Shown: piece after piece, positions 24,860 to 33,602 of the stretch | Numbering within the stretch: position 1 is the stretch's first letter | Layout: the number at the start of each line of letters is the position of its first letter | From: JBDGYW01 sp964580055 | GTDB lineage: Bacteria > Gemmatimonadota > Gemmatimonadetes > Gemmatimonadales > GWC2-71-9 | DNA length: 64,000 nucleotides | Direction of reading: 5' to 3' | Assembly: GCA_964580055.1 (NCBI GenBank) | Contig: CAZOJI010000009.1 | Span: 42,074-106,073, forward strand | Notes under the pieces: model-generated | Told to the model about the DNA's origin: nothing | What the model saw: only the letters and a program-made list of their open reading frames with translations | Database searches by the model: none | Translations under genes and position numbers: made by a program

Positions 24860-26073
24860 CAGTCGCCAATCCTTCTTCGCTGGTATTGCCCGGTTACGAG
24901 CCTGTTGGAATCCAGAACCCAGAACAGCAGGTAGACGAAAGGCAGGTTCAGCACGAAGAGAATGGCGCCGTAGAGCAGCCCCTGCTCGATTCCCAAGCTC
25001 TCGAGAATCCAGATTCCGCACGCTAGAACCATCAAATACCCCAACCCTCCCGGCAACAAAACCTTCCATCCCAAACCCATCAACTGATCGAAACGGAACC
25101 TTGGAAGCGACCAGCGAATCCAAATGTATGTATAGATGAACGCAAATGTCTTCGCGACGAACACGCACAGCGTGAGCACCGTTTTCAGCACCGTGGGCTC
25201 GCCTTGATCCCAGGCGGTGAACGGAATGTCCCAGCCGCCGAGGAAAAGTGTCGACATCAGTGCGCCCATGGTAACGAGCGCGATGTACTCACCCATCGGA
25301 AACATGGCGAACTTCATGCCGCTGTACTCGGTGTGATAACCGTAGACCAGTTCCGATTCCGCCTCGGGCAGGTCGAACGGGAGACGGTTCAACTCCGCCA
25401 ACGCCGACACGAAGAAGAGCACGAACCCAATGATCAACGGGAAGACGTACCAGAGCTTTTGCTGCTGGGCTGCAACGATTTCGGGAAGAGTTACGTTCCC
25501 TGCCAGTATGAGCACTGCAACGACGCTCAATCCCAACGCCACTTCGTAACTCACCATCTGTGCTGAAGAGCGTAGGCCGCCCAAGAAGCTGTACTTACTG
25601 TCAGACGACCAGCCGGCGAGCACTATGCCGTATACCGTGATACTCGAGAAGGCCAATATCATCAAGATGCCGATGGGCAAGTCGGCCACGATCATCGGGA
25701 GCGCGCCTTCGTACGCGAATCGGCCAATCAATGGTAGCGAAAAATCGAACGAAACCGGCAAAGCTGACGCAAAGGGGATCACCGCGAAAAGCAAAATTGC
25801 CGGGGCGAACATCAAGGCCGGAGCTATTAGGAACATCGACCTGTCAGCACTGAAGGGCACCACCTCTTCCTTGGCGAAATTCTTCAGGCCATCGGCGAGA
25901 GGCTGAAAGAGACCCGCCGGACCAACGCGGTTCGGCCCGAGTCGGTCCTGGTGAAAGGCTGCCTGGCGGCGTTCCATCCAGGTGACAAATACAACCGAGC
26001 CCAGCAAACCGGCGAAGACGGCCAGCATCTTGATGGTGGAGAGGAGTAAGAAGCCCTTGAGCTCTGGAGTCAT
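24859..26073 (-). CDS. nuoH: NADH-quinone oxidoreductase subunit H (404 aa)
   Basis: Eight-helix membrane subunit that forms the quinone entry channel with NuoB and NuoD. Signatures are WMERRQAAFHQDRLGPNRVGPAGLFQPLADGLKNF, LAELNRLPFDLPEAESELVYGYHTEYSG and the charged loop near WIRWSLPRFRFDQLMGLGWK. Start ATG at 26073 has GGGAGGAAACGA in front and overlaps the nuoG stop as ATGA. At 404 residues it is longer than the common 325-350, the surplus being mostly a hydrophobic C-terminal extension. Confidence 0.96.
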   Translation of the reverse strand: MTPELKGFLLLSTIKMLAVFAGLLGSVVFVTWMERRQAAFHQDRLGPNRVGPAGLFQPLADGLKNFAKEEVVPFSADRSMFLIAPALMFAPAILLFAVIPFASALPVSFDFSLPLIGRFAYEGALPMIVADLPIGILMILAFSSITVYGIVLAGWSSDSKYSFLGGLRSSAQMVSYEVALGLSVVAVLILAGNVTLPEIVAAQQQKLWYVFPLIIGFVLFFVSALAELNRLPFDLPEAESELVYGYHTEYSGMKFAMFPMGEYIALVTMGALMSTLFLGGWDIPFTAWDQGEPTVLKTVLTLCVFVAKTFAFIYTYIWIRWSLPRFRFDQLMGLGWKVLLPGGLGYLMVLACGIWILESLGIEQGLLYGAILFVLNLPFVYLLFWVLDSNRLVTGQYQRRRIGD

Positions 26074-27665
26074 TCGTTTCCTCCCGCCGTCTCCGCTCCG
26101 CCGGTCATTGCGCCGTGCTGTCCCAACTGCCGGTACGAAAGGCCGCGGAAGGCTCGTTCCTTTTCGGCCATCAGAGCAAACGCCTGTTCCGCCGAATCCA
26201 CCGACTCGGCACGACCGAGCTGCGTAAGGATCTGGCCGAGAACATGCCACGCGGGCCGAGCTAGCCCGGGCATGGCTTTAGCTCGATGATACCTCTGGAC
26301 ACGGCCGTCTCGATTGACGTAACTCCCCTCTTCTTCGGCCAATCTCGTGATCGGCAGAACGAGCGAGGGTGTGCCAGCGGCTTCGGTCGAGCTTGCACCC
26401 AGGTAGATGACGTTGGCAGCACCGCTCAGGGCGTCCTCAGAGACGCCTTCCAATGACTCGTCCAAGACGATTACGACGCTCGCACCGTTGCACGCGGCAA
26501 CTGCAGAGTCGAAGTCGTCCACATATCCGAGCATTCTGGCGCCCGTAGCGTTGGGCGCCCGTTCCTCTCGAAGTGCCAGGTTGTTGAATCCCGGTAGCGG
26601 CACTTCACCCTCGACGCGATTCACCCGGAATGCTCCGGTGAAGTCGAGTTCGGAACACATCTCCTTGAGAACGAAGAGCGATTCCGTGGACACCGACGGG
26701 GAGACCAACGCCACTGCCCTGCCGCCGGATCCCTTGATGATCGTCGTGGCCTTATCGATAGCCGCATCCCACTCCGCGGGCTTGTGCACTCCCCCTTCGC
26801 GAACCAACGGTCTTTCGATTCGCTCGCCTTCGTTCATTTGCGGGTACTGCACCCGGCCCACGTCGCACATGAAGTGTCCGTTCACATCCGGATTCCACCT
26901 TGCCCGGAGTCGCACGACAGTATCATGCAACGTGTCGATGTCGATATTGCATCCCTGAGAACAGCCGGGGCAAATGCTGGGTGTTGCGTCGAGTTCCCAT
27001 GCCCTGGCCTTATGCAGGAAGTCCTTGGAAAGGAGCGATCCAACCGGGCAGAGATCTACGATGTTTCCGGCCCACGGATGATCGACTGCGCGATCGGGAT
27101 GCACACCTATGAATGCACGATCGCCTCTCTCCTGCACGGAGATTATTCGATCATCTGCGAGGTGTTCCATGAACCGTACGCAGCGCGTGCACATGATGCA
27201 GCGGTTCTGCACGTAGATGATATCGCCGCCGAAATCCTCGACGGGATCGAAGCGCTTCGCGTAGGTCGGAGAATACCGCGAGCGCGCACGGCCCTCCTGG
27301 AACACGAAATCCTGTAGCTCGCATTCACCCGCCTGGTCGCATATTGGACAATCCAACGGGTGATTGATCAACAAAAACTCGAGAACGCCCTCGCGGGCTT
27401 TCTTTGCTCTTTCACTGAAGACGCGGACGTTTTGACCGTCGGCTGCGATGGTCGCGCAACTCACCTGCAAGTTCGGCATGCCTTCGATCTCGACCAGACA
27501 CATCCTGCACACACCAGCAACCGGAAGACCGGGGTGGTAGCAGTAGCGGGGGATCGTGATTCCCGCGCGCTCCGCTGCCTCGATTATCGAGGTCCCCTTG
27601 GGAACGGAGACTTCGATGTCTTCGATCGTGAGCGTTACCGTTGCCTGCGCCGCCGTCTCACTCAC
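26070..27665 (-). CDS. nuoG: NADH-quinone oxidoreductase subunit G, compact form (531 aa)
   Basis: Iron-sulfur subunit of the peripheral arm. Ligands for [2Fe-2S] N1b (CYHPGLPVAGVCRMC ... SC), His/Cys-ligated N5 (NHPLDCPICDQAGEC), [4Fe-4S] N4 (CIMCTRC ... LCP) and the optional cluster N7 (CPGCSQGC ... FMC) are all visible. The molybdopterin-like C-terminal region is only about 290 residues, against 500-650 in E. coli or Thermus. The stop overlaps nuoH as ATGA, so the short length is natural rather than a break. Keeping N7 with a reduced domain is notable. Confidence 0.94.
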   Translation of the reverse strand: MSETAAQATVTLTIEDIEVSVPKGTSIIEAAERAGITIPRYCYHPGLPVAGVCRMCLVEIEGMPNLQVSCATIAADGQNVRVFSERAKKAREGVLEFLLINHPLDCPICDQAGECELQDFVFQEGRARSRYSPTYAKRFDPVEDFGGDIIYVQNRCIMCTRCVRFMEHLADDRIISVQERGDRAFIGVHPDRAVDHPWAGNIVDLCPVGSLLSKDFLHKARAWELDATPSICPGCSQGCNIDIDTLHDTVVRLRARWNPDVNGHFMCDVGRVQYPQMNEGERIERPLVREGGVHKPAEWDAAIDKATTIIKGSGGRAVALVSPSVSTESLFVLKEMCSELDFTGAFRVNRVEGEVPLPGFNNLALREERAPNATGARMLGYVDDFDSAVAACNGASVVIVLDESLEGVSEDALSGAANVIYLGASSTEAAGTPSLVLPITRLAEEEGSYVNRDGRVQRYHRAKAMPGLARPAWHVLGQILTQLGRAESVDSAEQAFALMAEKERAFRGLSYRQLGQHGAMTGGAETAGGNE

Positions 27666-28969
27666 ACTGCCGCCAGGACTGCAGGTTTGGAACCATTGAT
27701 ATAGGCTTCGAACTCATCTCTGAACTTGTTTATTCCACTCACTACGGGAACCGCGCAGGAATCGCAGAGAGGGCAGATCGTGCGACCGGTCATGTTGTCC
27801 GACAAGTCGAGCAACAAGTCGAGATCTTCGGTCTTGCCCTGCCCAGCGAGGATGCGCCTCAGAATGGTCACCATCCAGGCTGTACCCTCGCGACATGGGA
27901 CACACTGAGCACAGGATTCATGCGCGTAGAACTGCGCCAGCCGCATTACCTGGTAAACCATGTCGGTGCTGTCGTCCATTACGATCACGCCGCCGGATCC
28001 GAGCATCGACCCGGCTTCCTGTACACCTTCGTAGTCGAGCAGGCAGGCTTCGCTCTCCTCTCGATTCAAGATAGGTACCGATGACCCGCCCGGGATACAG
28101 GCTTTGAGCGTGCGTCCCTCGCGCATGCCGCCACAGAGGTCATAGAGCAGCTCTTTGAGAGGGAAACCCATCTCGACCTCGAAGTTCCCCGTCTTCTGAA
28201 CGTGGCCGGACACGCAGAACAGTTTGGTGCCCGTGCTCCTCTCGTTCGAGAGGCTGAGGCCCTTGTACCAAGATGCGCCACGATTGATTATGTGCGGTAC
28301 AGCGCTCAGCGTCTCGACGTTGTTGATAGTGGTCGGCCTGCCGAACACGCCACGAGCTGCCGGAAACGGCGGTCTGATGCGGGGGTTGCCGCGTTTTCCC
28401 TCGATCGAGTTCATCAACGCGGTCTCTTCACCGCAAATGTACGCACCGGCGCCCGAGTGCACGTATATGTCGAGTTGATTCCCGGATCCCATCGCGTTGG
28501 GTCCGAGTACGCCCTTGTCGTATGCTTCGGCAAGGGCCGCATTCATCGTCTCCTGAGGCTCCGGGAACTCTCCCCGGATGTAGATGTAAGCCACTTCCGC
28601 TTGCATGGCATATTGAGCTATGGCGATGCCTTCTATCAGACCGTGAGGCGTCCAGCGCATGATCTCACGATCCTTGAACGTCCCCGGTTCCGATTCATCA
28701 GCGTTGCAGCAGAGATAGTGAGGTCCCTGCTTCTCTTTGGGCATGAAATTCCACTTCACGCCCGCCGGGAAGCCAGCCCCGCCCCTCCCGCGCAAACCGG
28801 ATTCCTTCACCTCATCGATTAAGGCCTGGCGGTCCATCGAAAAGGCCTTTTCCAGAGCCTTGTATCCGCCACGAGCCACCCAACCGTCGTAGCTGCGCGC
28901 TTCGGCATCACCGAAGTACTTGCTGAGAACGACGGTCTCCTTAGGGTGTGGTGCGTGCGGATAGCCCAT
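27662..28969 (-). CDS. nuoF: NADH-quinone oxidoreductase subunit F, NADH/FMN-binding (435 aa)
   Basis: Electron entry subunit: binds NADH, FMN and [4Fe-4S] cluster N3. The FMN/NADH loops are GLRGRGGAGFPAGVKW and CNADESEPGTFKDRE, followed by GAYICGEETALMNSIEGKRG. The N3 ligands are CAQCVPCREG plus a downstream Cys in ICPLCDSC. Length is normal. Start ATG shares one base with the nuoE stop, and the end overlaps nuoG by 4 bases. Confidence 0.97.
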   Translation of the reverse strand: MGYPHAPHPKETVVLSKYFGDAEARSYDGWVARGGYKALEKAFSMDRQALIDEVKESGLRGRGGAGFPAGVKWNFMPKEKQGPHYLCCNADESEPGTFKDREIMRWTPHGLIEGIAIAQYAMQAEVAYIYIRGEFPEPQETMNAALAEAYDKGVLGPNAMGSGNQLDIYVHSGAGAYICGEETALMNSIEGKRGNPRIRPPFPAARGVFGRPTTINNVETLSAVPHIINRGASWYKGLSLSNERSTGTKLFCVSGHVQKTGNFEVEMGFPLKELLYDLCGGMREGRTLKACIPGGSSVPILNREESEACLLDYEGVQEAGSMLGSGGVIVMDDSTDMVYQVMRLAQFYAHESCAQCVPCREGTAWMVTILRRILAGQGKTEDLDLLLDLSDNMTGRTICPLCDSCAVPVVSGINKFRDEFEAYINGSKPAVLAAV

Positions 28970-29466
28970 TATCTATACCTCGCAACCAACTCGGGCACTT
29001 TCTCCGGTGTCACCGATTCAATGAAGTCGTTGTCAATCAAAACCACTGTCGGAAAGCCACAAGCTCCGAGGCATTCCACCTCAATCACGGTGAATTTGCC
29101 GTCAGGTGACGTCGCACCGAGCTCGCCACAACCCGTGTGCTCCAAGAATGCCTCTACCACATCCTCGGCGCCGCAGATATTGCAGGGAGTAGTCGTGCAG
29201 ATCTGAATGAAATGCTCGCCCACCGGGTGTTGGTGATACATCGTGTAGAAGGTGGCAACACCCCTCACGTACGCCGGGGTCAACTCGAGAATCTCGGCAA
29301 CCTCGGCCATGGCTGGTTCAGATAACCAGCCGTGCTTTTCCTGCACCATGAACATGGCGGGTAGAAGCGCCGCCTGCTTCGTCGGATAGTGAGTGAGAAC
29401 CTCGTCGAGCCTCTCACGCATCTCCCCAGTGAAAACGCGTTCGTATTCCTTGGTGTCCTGCATCAA
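28969..29466 (-). CDS. nuoE: NADH-quinone oxidoreductase subunit E, [2Fe-2S] (165 aa)
   Basis: Thioredoxin-like subunit carrying [2Fe-2S] cluster N1a. The four Cys ligands are in ICTTTPCNICG and VECLGACGFPTVVL. The N-terminal helical part with LTHYPTKQAALLPAMFMVQEKHGWLS is characteristic. It forms the NADH dehydrogenase module with NuoF and NuoG. It overlaps nuoD by 4 bases and nuoF by one. Confidence 0.97.
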   Translation of the reverse strand: MMQDTKEYERVFTGEMRERLDEVLTHYPTKQAALLPAMFMVQEKHGWLSEPAMAEVAEILELTPAYVRGVATFYTMYHQHPVGEHFIQICTTTPCNICGAEDVVEAFLEHTGCGELGATSPDGKFTVIEVECLGACGFPTVVLIDNDFIESVTPEKVPELVARYR

Positions 29467-30758
29467 CGATCAATCTCCCCCATCACGATGTCTACGCTCG
29501 CATTGATCGCGATCAGGTCGGCTATCAAGTGACCTTCGGCCATCTTGGGCAAGGCCGCGAGGTTGATGAAAGACGGCGGACGAATGCGCCATCTCACGGG
29601 CTTCGCCGAGCCGTCGGACACGAAGTAGAATCCCAACTCACCCTTGGGATTCTCGATAGCCATGTAAGCCTCCCCGACCGGAGCCTTGACGCCCTCCATC
29701 ACTTGCTTGAAATGGAAGATCATCGCTTCCATCTCGCTCATCGTTTCCGACTTGCGTGGCAGGATGACGTGCGGGTCCGCCACGTTTATGGGGCCATCGG
29801 GTAGCCGGTCGAGTGCCTGCTCTAAGATGCGAACCGACTGGCGCATCTCTTCCATTCTCAGGAGGTACCGGTCGTACACGTCGCCGCGTTCTCCGACGGG
29901 TACCTCAAAATCGTATGTCTCGTAATCGAGGTAAGGCCTGTCCTTGCGCAGATCGTAATCGACGCCACTGGCGCGCAGCATCGGTCCGGAGAGCGAATAG
30001 TCTATTGCCTCATCGGCCGTCATCAGGCCGATCCCTTGAGTGCGGCTGCACCAGATCGCATTCCGAGTCAACAATCCCTCGACTTCGTCCAGCACCTTCG
30101 GGAGCCGAGCGCAGGACTTGCGAAGGCCTTCTTCGAACCCGTCCGGTATGTCGGCCGCCAAGCCGCCCACGCGCGTGAGCGTCGTCGTCATGCGGCCGCC
30201 CGTCCACGCCTCTTGAAGATCGTAGAGCCGTTCACGTTCCTGGAAAGCCCACAGGAATGGGGTCATCGCACCTATGTCGATGGCGGTGGTTCCGACCCAA
30301 ACGATGTGAGAGATGATCCGGCTTATCTCACAAGCGATCACTCGAAGGACCTTGCATCTTTCGGTGATCTCGATGCCCATCAACTTCTCCGCGGCCATGG
30401 CCAGACAGACGTTGTTCGACATGGGCGCGAGATAGTCCATTCGATCGGTGATCGGTATGATCTGATTGTAGTGGCGGTACTCTCCGAGCTTCTCGAAAGA
30501 AGTATGCAGGTAGCCGATGTGCGGGATCACTCGCACAACGACTTCGCCGTCCAACTCGACCAACAACCTCAGCACGCCGTGCGTGGCCGGGTGTTGAGGC
30601 CCAATGTTTATGAGAAGGTGCCCGCCACCAATATCCCCCTCCGAAAGGGCTGCTTCCCCGGCCGAATCCGCTACGCCCAAGGGTACCTTGATAGGACGTC
30701 CCCGTGCGTCCATGCCTGAAGTGGCGAGGTCTACTTCGACCGATCTCTTCTCAGCCAT
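29463..30758 (-). CDS. nuoD: NADH-quinone oxidoreductase subunit D, 49 kDa (431 aa)
   Basis: Quinone-site subunit of complex I, related to the large subunit of NiFe hydrogenases. INIGPQHPATHGVLRL carries the quinone-binding His, GYLHTSFEKLGEYRHYNQI and DRMDYLAPMSNN follow, and the protein ends with the standard DIVMGEIDR. nuoC and nuoD are separate genes, unlike the fused NuoCD of enterobacteria. A 40-residue N-terminal extension before GHLLINIGPQ has no obvious function. It overlaps nuoC by 8 bases. Confidence 0.97.
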   Translation of the reverse strand: MAEKRSVEVDLATSGMDARGRPIKVPLGVADSAGEAALSEGDIGGGHLLINIGPQHPATHGVLRLLVELDGEVVVRVIPHIGYLHTSFEKLGEYRHYNQIIPITDRMDYLAPMSNNVCLAMAAEKLMGIEITERCKVLRVIACEISRIISHIVWVGTTAIDIGAMTPFLWAFQERERLYDLQEAWTGGRMTTTLTRVGGLAADIPDGFEEGLRKSCARLPKVLDEVEGLLTRNAIWCSRTQGIGLMTADEAIDYSLSGPMLRASGVDYDLRKDRPYLDYETYDFEVPVGERGDVYDRYLLRMEEMRQSVRILEQALDRLPDGPINVADPHVILPRKSETMSEMEAMIFHFKQVMEGVKAPVGEAYMAIENPKGELGFYFVSDGSAKPVRWRIRPPSFINLAALPKMAEGHLIADLIAINASVDIVMGEIDR

Positions 30759-31395
30759 CGCCTTTGGCTACCTCGGGCCGGGCCACTTTTCCTCGTTCGC
30801 CTCTGGCCAGTCGTTCCTTCATGTCTTCGGGCAAATCTCCCAGTGCGTCGGCGATCTCCAACTCCTCCATGGAATAGTGAGCTTCGGGGTTGGCGTGCAG
30901 AGCCTGGCGAACCTGCTCAGCTCGCGAGAACCGCCCGCGTAGTGGGAAATCTTTGCGGAGAGGATGGCCTTCGGCGTACGTCTCCCACATGAGTATGCGG
31001 CGGAGATCGGGGTGCCCGCGAAACTCGATCCCGAACATGTCGTAAACCTCGCGCTCCAGCCAGTCGGCTCCACGCCAAATCGGGACCACCGAATCCACAA
31101 CGAGAGCACCGTCCTTTGGCAGAGCGATCTTGACGCACAGTTGTACTTTGCGTTTGAGCGAGAAGAGGAAGTAGACGACCTCGATAGGCCTGTGAGGTTC
31201 TCTGTGTTCAACCGCGGTGACATCGATGAGATAGTCGTATTTCTGTTCCGGAGTATCCCTCAACCACTGGAGTATTTCCAGGGCACTCTCTCTATCGATG
31301 AAGACGACCGTGTCGCCGCACGAGACGTAGGCTTCGCCGACCTTGTCTTCGAATTCAGCTCTCAACCCTTCGACAGAATCGTTCAATGCAGTCAT
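30751..31395 (-). CDS. nuoC: NADH-quinone oxidoreductase subunit C, 30 kDa (214 aa)
   Basis: Peripheral-arm subunit without cofactors. The family signature DWLEREVYDMFGIEFRGHPD (about 113-132) followed by RRILM and GHPLRKDFPL is complete. After it comes a charged C-terminal tail (EELEIADALGDLPEDMKERLARGERGK), longer than in most NuoC. Overlaps nuoB by 4 bases and nuoD by 8, so the three are translated together. Confidence 0.96.
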   Translation of the reverse strand: MTALNDSVEGLRAEFEDKVGEAYVSCGDTVVFIDRESALEILQWLRDTPEQKYDYLIDVTAVEHREPHRPIEVVYFLFSLKRKVQLCVKIALPKDGALVVDSVVPIWRGADWLEREVYDMFGIEFRGHPDLRRILMWETYAEGHPLRKDFPLRGRFSRAEQVRQALHANPEAHYSMEELEIADALGDLPEDMKERLARGERGKVARPEVAKGDG

Positions 31396-32021
31396 TCCGA
31401 CCTTGTCTGGTGCACAGACGAACCAAAGCTGCTCGACAATTCGTCTATCTTGCTGTCAGGCGAAATCAACTCACCGGGGTCAAGCGGCCTTTCCTCCCGA
31501 ATGTCGTGGTCCGCCATGGTCTCGCCGCGGATCTTCTTGTGCAGGAGCAGAATCCCGTAGAGCAACCCCTCAGGACGAGGCGGGCAGCCCGGAACGTACA
31601 CGTCGACTGGGATGACGGTGTCGATGCCCTGTGTCATCGAATACGTATCGAAAACCCCTCCCGTGGACGCGCACGCACCCATAGATATCACCCATTTCGG
31701 TTGGGGCATCTGGTCGTATATGCGTCGCAACACGGGAGCCAGTTTGAATGGTACCCTTCCGGCGCAAAGGAGCAAATCCGCCTGGCGTGGGGAATACCCC
31801 ATCCGCTCCATGCCGAACCGCGAGAGGTCATATCGCGCGGCGGCTGTTGCCATGAACTCAATGGCGCAGCAGGCAGTACCAAAAGGCATGGGCCAAAGAC
31901 TGTTGGCTCGGGCCCAATTGACCAACCAATCGAGCTTAGTTGTCATCCAGTTTGGCGAAACGGATGAAACTCCCAATGAAGTCCCTTCGCTCCCCGCCCC
32001 GCCGGTTGGTGCTACTCCCAT
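31392..32021 (-). CDS. nuoB: NADH-quinone oxidoreductase subunit B, cluster N2 (209 aa)
   Basis: Carries the terminal [4Fe-4S] cluster N2 that reduces quinone. Ligands are the vicinal Cys pair in FGTACCAIEF, the Cys in MGACASTGG and the Cys in YVPGCPPRPE. RYDLSRFGMERMGYSPRQADLLL is also typical. I chose the ATG at 32021, which overlaps the end of nuoA by 10 bases; the alternative is 7 codons upstream. The C-terminal 45 residues after KKIRGE form an acidic tail. Confidence 0.97.
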   Translation of the reverse strand: MGVAPTGGAGSEGTSLGVSSVSPNWMTTKLDWLVNWARANSLWPMPFGTACCAIEFMATAAARYDLSRFGMERMGYSPRQADLLLCAGRVPFKLAPVLRRIYDQMPQPKWVISMGACASTGGVFDTYSMTQGIDTVIPVDVYVPGCPPRPEGLLYGILLLHKKIRGETMADHDIREERPLDPGELISPDSKIDELSSSFGSSVHQTRSE

Positions 32022-32368
32022 TCCAACGCCCCTCGTTTCCACACGTAGACGAACGCAACCAGCAATACCAGCACGAAGACCAGCATCTCAACCAACCCGA
32101 AAAGCCCGAGCTCGCGGAAGGATACTGCCCAGGGGATCATGAATACGACCTCGATATCGAAAACTATGAACAGCATCGCCACGAGGTAGAACTTTACACT
32201 GAACCGGTCGCGCGTGCCCCCGAGCGGGGTCATACCCGACTCGTAGGGCATACCTTTGACATTGGTTTGACGGCGTACCTGCAGCAGGTGAGACAGCCCA
32301 ATCATGGCGATTGCACTGACAATCGCCAAACCAATCATCAATAAAAAGGGAGTGTACTCCCGTAACAT
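32012..32368 (-). CDS. nuoA: NADH-quinone oxidoreductase subunit A (118 aa)
   Basis: Three-helix membrane subunit near the quinone channel. PYESGMTPLGGTRDRFSVKFYLVAMLFIVFDIEVVFMIPW contains the family signature with the Cys replaced by Ser, as in many bacteria. First gene of a complete nuoA-N operon (14 genes, 13.9 kb). The transcript probably starts near 32408 and the leader holds a Rex-like palindrome, suggesting control by the NADH/NAD ratio (inference). Confidence 0.97.
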   Translation of the reverse strand: MLREYTPFLLMIGLAIVSAIAMIGLSHLLQVRRQTNVKGMPYESGMTPLGGTRDRFSVKFYLVAMLFIVFDIEVVFMIPWAVSFRELGLFGLVEMLVFVLVLLVAFVYVWKRGALEWE

Positions 32369-32383
32369 TGTTACCCGTGAGTT

Positions 32384-32401
32384 TCGTGAAAGAAATCACA
32401 A
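32384..32401 (-). promoter_or_regulatory. Rex-like operator in the nuoA leader
   Basis: The minus strand reads TTGTGATTTCTTTCACGA. It matches the known Rex box TTGTGA-N6-TCACAA at 11 of 12 fixed positions. It also fits a CRP-type TGTGA-N6-TCAC palindrome. It is centred about 15 bases downstream of the predicted start, a place suited to repression. Confidence 0.5.
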
Positions 32402-32410
32402 ATTTCGCGC

Positions 32411-32424
32411 TGTGAAGTTACACA
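32411..32424. repeat. TGTG-N6-CACA palindrome overlapping the nuo -10 box
   Basis: TGTGTAACTTCACA on the minus strand has TGTG/CACA arms around the -10 hexamer TAACTT. It has the same TGTG half-site as the Rex-like box 10 bases downstream but a shorter spacer. It could be a second, weaker site for the same factor. Confidence 0.35.
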
Positions 32425-32444
32425 CCTGCTTCGGAAAGTGTCAA
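32415..32444 (-). promoter_or_regulatory. sigma70-type promoter of the nuo operon
   Basis: On the minus strand TTGACA (32444-32439) is followed after 18 bases by TAACTT (32420-32415). The -35 is perfect, the -10 modest, and the 18-base spacer slightly long, all of which would suit a regulated promoter. The predicted start lies near 32408, about 40 bases before the nuoA ATG. Confidence 0.6.
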
Positions 32445-32582
32445 GCAACGAGGTTGCGAAAAGCAGGGTGTGGATTTCACAGGCTTCGACAACGATATTT
32501 GTGGATCGTGCACCTTCAGATAATTGTGCTTGTCGATAGCGGCGGCGCTCAACCCAGCGTCCTTTTCCGGTTCAGGTAGCAG

Positions 32583-33569
32583 ATGGCACTTATTCGCTGC
32601 CCTGTTCACAAGATACCCTACAATGACGACAACCCGCGGGGATGTCCGGCTTGCGCCCGCGAGAAGGAAGGCAAGGGGCGGGTTTCCGTTATGCAGGAAC
32701 TCGCCAAAGCACAGCGAACTGAGGCACCCCCAGAGAAAAGCCCCCAGCCTCCGCGATCGTCCACTTCTAAGGCACGACTGGAAGCGCGAGGTGCGCCCCC
32801 CACCCACCCCGCCTACCGGAGACCATCTACTGCTACGAAACCGGTTCCCGAGGTCAAGGCCCCCAAGCCGGGGTTGATGCCCTGGGTTTCACGAGATGTT
32901 CTCAAGCGAAAATTCCGAGCCATCGCGGCTGCGACAATAGTGCTGTTGGCAATCGTTTTGTTATTCACCGCGGGGCCGCGCTTCAGCGAGGGCATGTATC
33001 CGGTGGAGTCTGTTGGTGACGTGAAGCCTCTGCCGTTGAGTCCCAATCTCAACATTACGGCCGCGTTTGGGACGCTGGGACCGAAGTCTCCGAAGTCCAA
33101 CCCGGATTCGCCGCGGTTGGCCCGGTACACATACGGTACGGATCTGACCGTCGACGCGTCCAACGGAGTTATCTACGCAATCACCCTGCGTCTCCCCAAT
33201 CGCAGCTGGCGAGGTTTGCACACCGGCATGTCCGAGCAAACGGCCAGAGGAGCATTGGCACTGATGGGGACACCAGAGGAACCGCCCGCCGCAGCCCCTC
33301 CAGAACCGAGAGAGATGAGCGGTTACTTCGTATACCCTTCACTCGATGACCGGCCGCGCCGGATCTTGCAGATCGAACTGCGGCCTCCCAATGGCTGTTT
33401 TGACGTACAGGTCGAACTGCAGCCACAGGCAATCGGGACTCTCGACCACGGTGAACGACGTCTTGCGGTCGTTGGGCGGGACAGAGCCGATTTGACTTGG
33501 GTGGTTACTCAGGTGCGAGTGGTCTCCAGGTCGATCCGCGGGCCGTACTCAGGCGTGCCAGCGTGTTGA
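32583..33569 (+). CDS. hypothetical zinc-ribbon, single-pass membrane protein (328 aa)
   Basis: I do not recognise a named family. The N-terminus has a likely zinc ribbon, RCPVHKIPY ... CPAC (residues 6-24), followed by a charged and Pro-rich linker of about 75 residues. One transmembrane helix lies near 113-130 (AIAAATIVLLAIVLLFTAG). The C-terminal 190 residues would then be periplasmic and contain beta-type segments (GVIYAITLRLPNRSWRG, PRRILQIELRPPNGCFDVQVELQP). It is divergent from nuoA and 33 bases before the Yip1-like gene. The layout (cytoplasmic metal site, helix, outer domain) suggests a membrane sensor or assembly factor, but this is inference. Confidence 0.7.
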   Translation: MALIRCPVHKIPYNDDNPRGCPACAREKEGKGRVSVMQELAKAQRTEAPPEKSPQPPRSSTSKARLEARGAPPTHPAYRRPSTATKPVPEVKAPKPGLMPWVSRDVLKRKFRAIAAATIVLLAIVLLFTAGPRFSEGMYPVESVGDVKPLPLSPNLNITAAFGTLGPKSPKSNPDSPRLARYTYGTDLTVDASNGVIYAITLRLPNRSWRGLHTGMSEQTARGALALMGTPEEPPAAAPPEPREMSGYFVYPSLDDRPRRILQIELRPPNGCFDVQVELQPQAIGTLDHGERRLAVVGRDRADLTWVVTQVRVVSRSIRGPYSGVPAC

Positions 33570-33602
33570 CGGTATCGGTGCTCTTCAACTGAGGTTGTCG
33601 AA

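Larger units (their letters stand above)
32369..32582. other. divergent promoter region between nuoA and the zinc-ribbon gene
   Basis: 214 bases with no gene. It holds the nuo promoter and two palindromes. For the plus-strand gene I see only a weak -10 candidate, GATAAT at 32519-32524, without a convincing -35. Confidence 0.6.

Noticed and set aside
26070..27665. NuoG cut short by a frameshift
   Set aside because: The stop overlaps the nuoH start as ATGA with a good ribosome-binding site, so the end is natural.
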